A stretch of 37,508 nt of DNA from an uncultured bacterium (GTDB taxonomy: Bacteria > Verrucomicrobiota > Kiritimatiellia > RFP12 > UBA1067), in the NCBI GenBank assembly GCA_902801025.1, contig CADCGZ010000011.1, forward strand, positions 1 to 37,508, written 5' to 3'. Under the pieces are notes generated by a model. That model was given only the letters and a program-made list of their open reading frames with translations. It was not told the DNA's origin and ran no database searches. Numbering within the stretch: the stretch's first letter is position 1; the number at the start of each line of letters is the position of its first letter. Positions 17,501-23,437 of this stretch are shown piece by piece. The position numbers and the translations under genes are program-made.

Positions 17501-18498
17501 CGGAAAACATCGACCAGACCGGTCTTTCCATCTGGACGGCGCTCGGGCAGTCGCACGTTTATGCGGACGTCGTCTTTATCGACAACGCGACGGAGCGGAA
17601 GCTTGCGAAGTACAAGGTCCTCTTCCTCGGCGCGGCGAAGGTCCTGACGGAACGCGAGCAGACTCTCCTGCGCAAGTGGGTCGCGGATGGCGGCACGCTC
17701 GTCTGCGAGGGAACCGTCTCGCTCTTCGACGCGAAGAACCTCGCGCGGCGCGGCAACTATGCGATTGCCGACGTTCTGGGCGTCAGGTACCTGCGGACGG
17801 ATTTCACGCCGACAAAGGAAGTGTTCTCCCAGCGCGCCGGTGGCCTCAACGGGAAGTGGCTCATTCCCGTCGGACAGGGCCTCGACAACTTCTACCGCTT
17901 CGAGGAGTACGTCTGGCGCGAGGAAAAGCCGACGGACTGCGTCGTTGCGGCGAAGGATGCCTCGCTCGGGCCCGTCGAGTACGATGCCTCGCTTGGCGTT
18001 GACAGAGTGGAGCTCGCCGGGGCGAAGGCGATCCAGACATTTCCCGACGGCTCGCCCGCGCTGACGGAGAACGCCTACGGCAAGGGGCGGGCCTTCCTGT
18101 TCACGCCGGTCTGCCCGTCCTACGGGCATCTGGAGTACCGCTGGGAGATGGATCCGTGCATGTTCGACTTCTGGCCCGGCGTTCGCGAGACATACGAGAA
18201 GCTCGCGCGCGAGGGGCTTGCGCGCGCCGGCTCCGAACCGGCGGTCGATCTCCTTGGTGCATCGAAGGACGTAGAGATCACCGTCTATTCGCAGGACGAC
18301 GGCCGGCGGTTTGTTGTGCATTTGCTCGACTACGACGTCAACAACCGCGAGGTCGCTGGCGCGTCGCTGCGCGTGAACGGCACGCGTCCGATCAAGTCGG
18401 TCGGCCACCCGGATGGCGCGGCTCTTGCGCGCGATGGCCGCATGGTGCGGCTCGACACCTTCCATGCTTATGACGTCGTCATCGTGGACTTCGAGTAG
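14575..18498 (+). CDS. Secreted ThuA-like/HEAT/GH42-like multidomain protein
   Basis: 1307 aa. AGGAG (14566-14570) serves either ATG 14575 (4-base spacing) or ATG 14578 (7 bases). A signal peptide ends near TTDA. Residues 26-225 look like a ThuA/class I glutamine amidotransferase-like flavodoxin fold (ADVVILTGGWND, RGGGVLLGGFRGG). Residues about 390-590 are HEAT-type repeats (EVRLSAATELGRIGD, KVRVQAAISLGWMQAK, LKRRAVQALGQIGDD, NRRASAVLALGYIGD). Residues about 650-935 resemble a beta-galactosidase-type TIM barrel, with Glu747/Glu748 in GVWSEENLP and Glu875 in MMAEFYNMY as possible catalytic residues. Residues about 945-1075 match the GH42 trimerisation-type Rossmann domain (YKVLFLGAAKVLTEREQ, VADGGTLVCEG). 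A beta-domain closes the protein. Activity is inferred; the barrel is divergent and the order of domains is unusual. Confidence 0.72.
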   Translation: MMASTRMLTLACAVAVALCAATTDAKTVAIADVGARSEKSLDVFEEMVKAAGHEVRRITGPSRTLENESAYEGADVVILTGGWNDSRFPSVAACRQLVRFAARGGGVLLGGFRGGAVRTGGFAAFPDVAQVVNRCNSPWLRRVGTSPLAAALGESPVLFGGYDHMVVRPGRSGTVFARCGDDSVGAFGPCGLGRVVVFGVFLSVPQDNPGVDRNKAVYRAVIDYLTGAPTADAAAREEAARAALDAFDRRMFVHEWTHDERGEGMGRGTIIGIRDDLVIAREGRAMLLEFFAKNLVDKPLAAKCGELAPKFRAAASAVRSLADEKIAAVKEYAAGPRFGQGESPFDAAALTNAFAAVGGDVSFDAADALVRDCRTAMRAQRKAALAAEHAEDLKSLPSLVAQLASPDEEVRLSAATELGRIGDATADVVSALAKALDDSADKVRVQAAISLGWMQAKDAVPALIAKARQNDDGPLKRRAVQALGQIGDDRAVPVVLEALDSVDRYTFENAILSLGYLKAKEAVPRLIAIASDESEPLFLADKKSLRDVDQDMPVVNRRASAVLALGYIGDAAAVPALEEIVRKNRSFWSDTKAITAYLGASLNLIASDALAQIAAGGRVEKGVRQPEALASKATFYSIRRRNHALAGRIDGALKCIPGFQNGNEPLLLPYLADAGFTGIQGAWGEFDFKTDEVLEEALRDMEDLGLVFVGILPGRRFGDMGDLARASQERAFARIGDSAAYVGVWSEENLPVCPSMNRWKDPEATADVRKRESPDPMVCKIDTVARATRVACLEEAGAELEARWRETQDWLHARRKGFAFTFSQSAGELVNPIDGQSALARLDCTGPESYESFGRFIAYACERFRNGEAKSMMAEFYNMYAASNENVLRGCWLSAVHSKCYFPFAINQFAPFFSSYNSWSWDKGRWPLYAEVFRHVRAHEDVYAVSPSATEVAVLLSERSFASFKHKQRYAMSQVPENIDQTGLSIWTALGQSHVYADVVFIDNATERKLAKYKVLFLGAAKVLTEREQTLLRKWVADGGTLVCEGTVSLFDAKNLARRGNYAIADVLGVRYLRTDFTPTKEVFSQRAGGLNGKWLIPVGQGLDNFYRFEEYVWREEKPTDCVVAAKDASLGPVEYDASLGVDRVELAGAKAIQTFPDGSPALTENAYGKGRAFLFTPVCPSYGHLEYRWEMDPCMFDFWPGVRETYEKLAREGLARAGSEPAVDLLGASKDVEITVYSQDDGRRFVVHLLDYDVNNREVAGASLRVNGTRPIKSVGHPDGAALARDGRMVRLDTFHAYDVVIVDFE

Positions 18499-18514
18499 AA
18501 AGGACAGGAGGGGG

Positions 18515-21016
18515 ATGAAAAAAGCCGCTTTCTTCCTCGCCTTCGTCGCGTGCGCGATTGCGCGCGCGGAAACGGTTGAGGAAATCCGCGCCGAGATCAA
18601 GTCCAACAGCGTAAGTCGTGGGACCTGGTGTGCGTACTACAAGGCGTGGTACGCTGATTTGTGCACGGAAGCGGAGCGATCCGCCATCCTCGAACGCAAC
18701 ATCGCCGCGCATCGCCGCTGGATCGCCCTTGCGCCCGAAAGCCCGGCGCCGCACGCGGGGCTTGGTGGCGTCTACGCCGCCGTCGACCGCTGGGACGAGG
18801 CGAAGAAGGAACTCGCCATCGCGCTGGCCGCTCCGGAAAAACTGGATCCGAAACAGCTCGTTTCCGCGCGGTGGAACATGGCGAACTGCCTGTGGCAGGA
18901 AGGAGACAAGGCGGGCGCCCGGCGACTCCTCGATGAAATTGTCGCGGCACGGAAGGGGCGTCACGACTTCTGGTCGATCGAGTCGAAGGCCTCGTATCTC
19001 GCGATGGAACTCGCCGACCGCGATGCCGACCTCGATACCTTCCGCCTGCCCCACGCCGAGGACGGGCGGCCGTTCCCCGTCCCGCAGGAAGCCGAGTATG
19101 GTGAAGCGCGTGTTCCGCTCGCCAAAGTCGCACTCAACGTCTCGGGGCTCGCGGCCGACGACCCAATACTGGCGCTTCTGCGCGTGAAGCTGGGGCGGTT
19201 CGGCTCCGTGTTCGCGCCGGACGGCACGCCGGTGGAAGTTGCCCTCGCGCCGGACGCGCCTGTCGACAAGCCGCAGGGCTATTCCCTAGATATCGCCGAC
19301 GACCGCGTGGCGATTCGCGCGCGGACGCGGCAAGGCGTCGTTTGGGGGCTTGTCTCGTTCGTCCAGTGTGTCGACCGCAAGGACCTTTCGGTGCGCACCT
19401 GCAAGATACGCGACTGGCCCAAGTGCCTGCGGCGCGGCGTGATCGACTACTGGCAGCACGACGTCCTCGAGTTCGTGCTTTTCGCCAAGATGTCGTCGAT
19501 CACGATGCGCATGGACAGCGAATACAGCCTCTCGCCGCTTGACCGCGAGCGGTATCGCATCTGGAGCGAGCGCTGCAGTGCATTTGGAATCGAAGTCTAT
19601 CACGGATCGAACCGCCTCGCGATGACGCCGATTCTCCCGCTTGCGCATCCGCGCACGCGCGAGCTCCACGTCTCGTGGGTACGCTTCCTTGCGTCGATCG
19701 GCATGGGCTTTTCCCTGCATCTCGACGACACCCGCTTCCCCCTGCATCCTTTCGACCTGGACACGGCGGGAGCCGGCGCGAACCTAGACGCGAGATACAT
19801 CACGGACGTCTATCGCGAGGCGAAGAAGGTCTCTCCCGATTTCATCATGCAGTTCTGCCCGCCGTTCTACTGGGGACCCGACGGCCCGGCGAACTATCCG
19901 GAGAAGCGCGAGCCATACCTCAAGTCGCTTGGCGAGTTCCTCGATCCGGAAATCGACGTGTACTGGACGGGGCCGCGCGTGAAGTCGTACAGCATGAGCA
20001 CCAACAAGGTCGCGTGGTACGCGAATCTCATCGGGCGCAAGCCGGGTGTCTTCCACAACGGCAACTGCCTCGGCACGCACAACCACCTGTGCTTTGGCGC
20101 AGATCCGACGGGCTTCAAGAAGTCTCATCCAAAGGATCTCTTCGATCATATCTCGTTCTTTCAGCAGAACATGAGCCACTACCGGGAAGCGTCGATGGCG
20201 TTTTCCGCGATGGACTGGTGTTGGAACCCCGAGGGGCACGATGCAAAGGTCGCGGTGCGGCGTGCGGACGAACTCCTTGAAGGACCGGGGGTCTTCGAGC
20301 CTCTCGCCGAAGCCATGCCGGAGGTTTCCTATTTCGACAAGTACGGCGGAACGCCGAGAAGCGAACTCTTTGCGGAGGATCCCGACGAACTGGACCGGCG
20401 TGTCGCCGTGGCGAACGACGCATGGACGCGCGCGATGGCCGTCGCGAAAAACGGGGGGATATTCGTTGATGGCTTCAGGCTGTTCGGGCTTGTCTATGCG
20501 CGACGCCTTGCCTCGTTTAGGCGCAAGCCGCCCAAGTGGCTCTTGGAGAAGAAGGAGGCGGAAATGGCCAATACGTCCTTCGCGAAGGACGAGGTTGGCT
20601 ATGACGAGGCGAAGGGCGACGTCTTCATTCCCGCCGAATTGCTGATGGGCGGCATGTACGTCAGGGGCGTGGACGACCGCACAAAGCGCAAGTCCTGCAA
20701 CGTCAAGTATATCGGCATCGGAGAGGAGGCGGGGGGAAGATTCTCGTGCGAACCATTCCCGCCGGAGCGTCCGTTCACGTTCATCGTCGTCGGCAAGCCC
20801 TGGAAGAAGAACCAGCCGGAGATGGAGCTCGAGGTGAACGGACGCGTCGTCTGGCGCGGCGGGCCGTTCGCGTCGAGGGGCTTCAAGCCGCGCGAAATCG
20901 AGATTCCCGTTGACGCGCTCGCTCGATCCAACAAGTTTGTCCTCCGCAACGTCTCGCCTGCCGACGACTCCGACAGGAAGGCGGTTGTGCATTATGTCGT
21001 GATCCGACGGGAGTGA
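18515..21016 (+). CDS. Secreted TPR-like plus GH84-like hydrolase
   Basis: 833 aa from ATG 18515, after AGGAGGGGG; upstream in-frame codons lie inside the previous gene. Signal peptide: MKKAAFFLAFVACAIARA. Residues about 40-150 look like tetratricopeptide helices (PHAGLGGVYAAVDRWDEAKKEL, split here by eye). Residues about 190-290 resemble the GH20b-type N-terminal domain that precedes GH84 barrels (GYSLDIADDRVAIRA, GVVWGLVSFVQCV). The barrel at about 300-600 carries the GH84-type Asp-Asp pair, Asp404-Asp405, in FSLHLDDTRFP, and later IDVYWTGPRVKS. The C-terminal beta-sandwich resembles a carbohydrate-binding domain. GH84 enzymes are beta-N-acetylglucosaminidases using substrate assistance by the acetamido group, so an N-acetylhexosamine-containing glycan is the likely substrate. 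TPR helices before the GH20b domain are unusual. It is the last gene of the 10924 operon. Confidence 0.82.
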   Translation: MKKAAFFLAFVACAIARAETVEEIRAEIKSNSVSRGTWCAYYKAWYADLCTEAERSAILERNIAAHRRWIALAPESPAPHAGLGGVYAAVDRWDEAKKELAIALAAPEKLDPKQLVSARWNMANCLWQEGDKAGARRLLDEIVAARKGRHDFWSIESKASYLAMELADRDADLDTFRLPHAEDGRPFPVPQEAEYGEARVPLAKVALNVSGLAADDPILALLRVKLGRFGSVFAPDGTPVEVALAPDAPVDKPQGYSLDIADDRVAIRARTRQGVVWGLVSFVQCVDRKDLSVRTCKIRDWPKCLRRGVIDYWQHDVLEFVLFAKMSSITMRMDSEYSLSPLDRERYRIWSERCSAFGIEVYHGSNRLAMTPILPLAHPRTRELHVSWVRFLASIGMGFSLHLDDTRFPLHPFDLDTAGAGANLDARYITDVYREAKKVSPDFIMQFCPPFYWGPDGPANYPEKREPYLKSLGEFLDPEIDVYWTGPRVKSYSMSTNKVAWYANLIGRKPGVFHNGNCLGTHNHLCFGADPTGFKKSHPKDLFDHISFFQQNMSHYREASMAFSAMDWCWNPEGHDAKVAVRRADELLEGPGVFEPLAEAMPEVSYFDKYGGTPRSELFAEDPDELDRRVAVANDAWTRAMAVAKNGGIFVDGFRLFGLVYARRLASFRRKPPKWLLEKKEAEMANTSFAKDEVGYDEAKGDVFIPAELLMGGMYVRGVDDRTKRKSCNVKYIGIGEEAGGRFSCEPFPPERPFTFIVVGKPWKKNQPEMELEVNGRVVWRGGPFASRGFKPREIEIPVDALARSNKFVLRNVSPADDSDRKAVVHYVVIRRE

Positions 21017-21085
21017 CGGCGTCGCCAGGCATCTGCAGGACGAAGCCGGAGGATGCGATATTGTGCAACCCGCGCGGGGAGATTT

Positions 21086-21094
21086 TGGTATAAT
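21086..21094 (+). promoter_or_regulatory. Extended -10 promoter of dapA (leaderless)
   Basis: TGGTATAAT ends 7 bases before the dapA ATG at 21102, so the transcript should start at or within two bases of the ATG. There is no Shine-Dalgarno at a workable distance. No -35 fits at 17 bases; a perfect 10-base palindrome CCCGCGCGGG (21069-21078) sits just upstream, where a regulator could bind. Confidence 0.7.
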
Positions 21095-21101
21095 ATTAGG
21101 C

Positions 21102-21980
21102 ATGAAACTTTCAGGAACTATCACGGCCCTCGTCACTCCGTTTGCGAAGGACGGGGCCGTAGACTATGGTGCGCTCCGTTCGCTCGTTGAAAGCCAGACG
21201 CAAGCCGGCATCGAGGGAATATGCTCGGTCGGGACGAGCGGAGAGTCACCGACCCTCTCGCACGATGAACACCACAAGGTCATCGAGAAGACGATCGAAT
21301 TCGCCGAGGGGAAGTGCAAGATCATCGCCGGTACGGGCGCCAATTCCACGTCTGAGGCGGTCTCGCTGACGAAAGCCGCTATAGCCGCAGGCGGCGCGGA
21401 TGCATGTCTTCAGGTGACGCCCTACTACAACAAGCCGAACCCGGAAGGTCTCTACCGCCACTTCATGACGGTCGCCGACCTCGGTCTTCCCGTCGTCCTC
21501 TACAATGTGCCTGGACGGACAGGGCGCGAGATTCCGCTTGATGTCGTCGTGCGCCTCTCGAAGCACCCAAACATCGTCGCGATCAAGGAAGCCGCAGGTT
21601 CCGTCGATAGGGTGAGCGCGATCAAGAGTCGCATTCCTGATTTCACGGTGCTTTCTGGCGACGACGGGCTTGCGCTCCCGATGGCGTCCGTCGGCGCAGA
21701 GGGCGTGATTTCCGTCGCATCGAACGTCATACCGCAGGAGATGGGCGACATGATGCGTCTTGCGCTTGCCGGCGACTTCGTCGGTGCGCGCGCGATTCAC
21801 GCGAAGTACTATCCGCTCTTCCACGACCTCTTCATCGACGTCAACCCCGTCATGGTCAAGGAGGCGCTTTGGCTCATGGGCAGGATCGAACGCGCGTTTC
21901 GCCTGCCGCTCTGCGAGACCGACGACTCGAAACTCGCGCAGCTCAAGTCGACGCTATCAGCATTGAAGCTAATTGGATAA
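21102..21980 (+). CDS. dapA: 4-hydroxy-tetrahydrodipicolinate synthase
   Basis: 292 aa, the same length as E. coli DapA. It condenses pyruvate with aspartate semialdehyde in the first step of the lysine/diaminopimelate branch, in the cytoplasm. It is a class I aldolase TIM barrel: Schiff-base Lys162 in IVAIKEAAG (codon 21585), proton-relay Tyr134 in VLYNVPGRTG, the GTSGESPTL phosphate/carboxylate loop, and GTGANST. The frame runs back to a GTG at 21063, but ATG 21102 gives the family start MKLSGTITALVTPF and fits the leaderless promoter. Related family members act on sialic acid or keto-sugar acids, but the close match to DapA across the active site favours the lysine enzyme. ispF follows after 77 bases. 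Confidence 0.95.
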   Translation: MKLSGTITALVTPFAKDGAVDYGALRSLVESQTQAGIEGICSVGTSGESPTLSHDEHHKVIEKTIEFAEGKCKIIAGTGANSTSEAVSLTKAAIAAGGADACLQVTPYYNKPNPEGLYRHFMTVADLGLPVVLYNVPGRTGREIPLDVVVRLSKHPNIVAIKEAAGSVDRVSAIKSRIPDFTVLSGDDGLALPMASVGAEGVISVASNVIPQEMGDMMRLALAGDFVGARAIHAKYYPLFHDLFIDVNPVMVKEALWLMGRIERAFRLPLCETDDSKLAQLKSTLSALKLIG

Positions 21981-21987
21981 CACTGAG

Positions 21988-22012
21988 ATGGCCGCCAAGA
22001 TGGCGGCTCTCC
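21988..22012 (+). terminator. Hairpin after dapA (possible weak terminator)
   Basis: GCCGCC-AAGAT-GGCGGC (21991-22007) forms a 6-bp G+C stem with a 5-base loop, and flanking GAG/CTC can extend it across a small bulge. No U-tract follows, so it is not a standard intrinsic terminator; it could also be an mRNA-processing stem or part of a dispersed repeat. Confidence 0.35.
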
Positions 22013-22018
22013 CAGTCA

Positions 22019-22053
22019 CTGACCCCTGACTACTGACCCCTGACACCTGACAC
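22019..22053 (+). repeat. Heptanucleotide tandem repeat before ispF
   Basis: Five consecutive 7-base units all begin CTGAC, at 22019, 22026, 22033, 22040 and 22047; the last two bases vary (CC, TA, CC, AC, AC). The repeat ends 4 bases before the ispF ATG and takes the place of any ribosome binding site. The period is exact. Slippage there would change the spacing between the upstream hairpin and the start codon. Confidence 0.85.
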
Positions 22054-22057
22054 CTAA

Positions 22058-22525
22058 ATGCGCATAGGCCTTGGATATGATTCGCATCTCTTTGAGAGCG
22101 GGAAGCCCCTTGTTCTCGGCGGTGTTGTCATTCCTGAGTGCGACGGGCTGAAGGCCCATTCCGACGGCGACGTCCTTATCCACGCCGTGATAGATGCGCT
22201 TCTCGGTGCGGCGGCGCTTGGCGACATCGGCTCGCATTTCCCCGACACCGACGACCGCTGGAAGGGCGCCGACTCAGGCGAACTTCTCCGGAGCGTCGTC
22301 TACGAGCTTCGCGGCGCCGGCTACTCGATAGAGAATATCGACGTCACCGTCATCTGCGAGCGTCCGAAGCTTAGGCCGTTCGCCGATCTTATCCGCTCGT
22401 CGCTTGCCAAGTTGATGAGCATCGGCATTGGCAGGATTTCCGTAAAGGGGAAGACGAACGAGGGCATGGATGCTGTCGGCGCAGGAAAGGGAATCGCCGT
22501 CCACGCCGTTGCGCTTCTAAGGTAG
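22058..22525 (+). CDS. ispF: 2-C-methyl-D-erythritol 2,4-cyclodiphosphate synthase
   Basis: 155 aa, full length for IspF. It makes MEcPP from CDP-ME 2-phosphate in the non-mevalonate isoprenoid pathway. The metal ligands are Asp8 and His10 in GLGYDSH and His42 in SDGDVLIHA, at the same numbers as in E. coli. DIGSHFPDTD and the C-terminal VKGKTNEGMDAVGAGKGIAVHA are also family-typical. There is no Shine-Dalgarno; the start follows a CTGAC heptamer repeat. No separate promoter is obvious, so it may be co-transcribed with dapA. It is not next to ispD here. Confidence 0.95.
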   Translation: MRIGLGYDSHLFESGKPLVLGGVVIPECDGLKAHSDGDVLIHAVIDALLGAAALGDIGSHFPDTDDRWKGADSGELLRSVVYELRGAGYSIENIDVTVICERPKLRPFADLIRSSLAKLMSIGIGRISVKGKTNEGMDAVGAGKGIAVHAVALLR

Positions 22526-22526
22526 A

Positions 22527-23404
22527 CGCGCCTCCCTCGCTGTCACGATTTCCGCAGGGAACGTTATGCGATGCATCACATTTGTCTGTCTCATTGCCGC
22601 GCAGACCACCGGCGGCGAACTTGTCTCCAAGGACGGCGTGCTCTCGGTGAAGGGAGCGGACGCGGCGACGCTCTACGTGTCCGTTGCGACAAATTTCAAG
22701 AACTTCCGCGATGTTTCGGGCGACGAACACGCCAGGGCTGTGGAAAAGCTCGAAACGGCGATAAAGGTTCCGTACGAGACGGCGAAGGCCGCGCATTCGG
22801 CGTTTTACCGTGAGCAGGCCGATCGCTGCACGCTCTACCTCGGTCGCGACCCACAGCCGGGCGCGACGACGTTCCGCCGGCTCGCAACCTTTCCCGAGAC
22901 GAACGATCCATCTCTTGTCGCGTCTCGCTCGAGCACCGCGGCGATCGGTCGACGGGCTGGGCGATGGGCTGGCGCATCTGCCTTTGGGCGCGGCTTCTCG
23001 ACGGCAACCGTGCCTACCGACTTCTCCGCAACCAGCTCACGCTCGTTGGCGAGAAGGGGACGAACTACGGCACGCCGCGTTCCGGCGGAACCTACCCGAA
23101 CCTCTTTGACGCGCATCCTCCGTTTCAGATCGACGGCAATTTCGGCTGCACGGCCGGCATCGCTGAGATGCTTCTTCAGAGCCACGAGCGCACGGCGGAC
23201 GGCAAGGTCCTCCTGCGCATCCTGCCTGCGCTGCCTGACGCCTGGCCGGAAGGGTGTGTAAAGGGCCTGCGCGCACAGGGCGGCTATACGGTCGATATCG
23301 AGTGGAGCAAGGATGGCGGTGTGGATTTCAAAATCTCTGGCGGCGCGCCAGACGGCTACACGGCAATCAACATGCGCAAGTGGGAGGGGCGATTGATCGA
23401 TTGA
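22527..23404 (+). pseudogene. GH95 alpha-L-fucosidase remnant (N-terminal loss, internal deletion, frameshift)
   Basis: GH95 alpha-L-fucosidases are about 750-800 aa; only two pieces remain. The first, read in one frame from about 22527 to 22920, matches the end of the N-terminal beta-domain and linker ([32 protein letters not shown]). The second, in another frame from about 22925 to 23404, matches the C-terminal third ([41 protein letters not shown]). Several hundred codons between them, holding most of the helical barrel with the general-acid glutamate, are gone, and the junction shifts frame. There is no signal peptide; an ATG at 22566 yields a 231-residue chimera that turns to nonsense after the junction. 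Codon pattern in each piece is still normal, so decay is recent or the break is an assembly artefact. Confidence 0.85.
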
Positions 23405-23429
23405 TTGTCGGTGGAAATTTTGGTATCAT
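23401..23429 (+). promoter_or_regulatory. Promoter of the giant beta-helix gene pair (leaderless)
   Basis: TTGATT (23401-23406), a 17-base spacer, then TATCAT (23424-23429) preceded by TGG. The ATG at 23438 starts 8 bases after the hexamer, so the mRNA should be leaderless or carry one or two extra bases. The -35 overlaps the stop codon of the GH95 remnant and the end of a GATT/GATC tetranucleotide run (23391-23406). Confidence 0.7.
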
Positions 23430-23437
23430 GTAAAGGA

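Noticed and set aside
19784..21136. 450-codon open frame on the - strand
   Set aside because: Antisense to the GH84-like gene and crosses the dapA promoter; no domain or ribosome binding site.
21988..22029. 13-codon open frame ATG GCC GCC AAG ... TGA between dapA and ispF
   Set aside because: It coincides with the hairpin and the first heptamers, has no ribosome binding site, and its sequence is explained by the inverted repeat.
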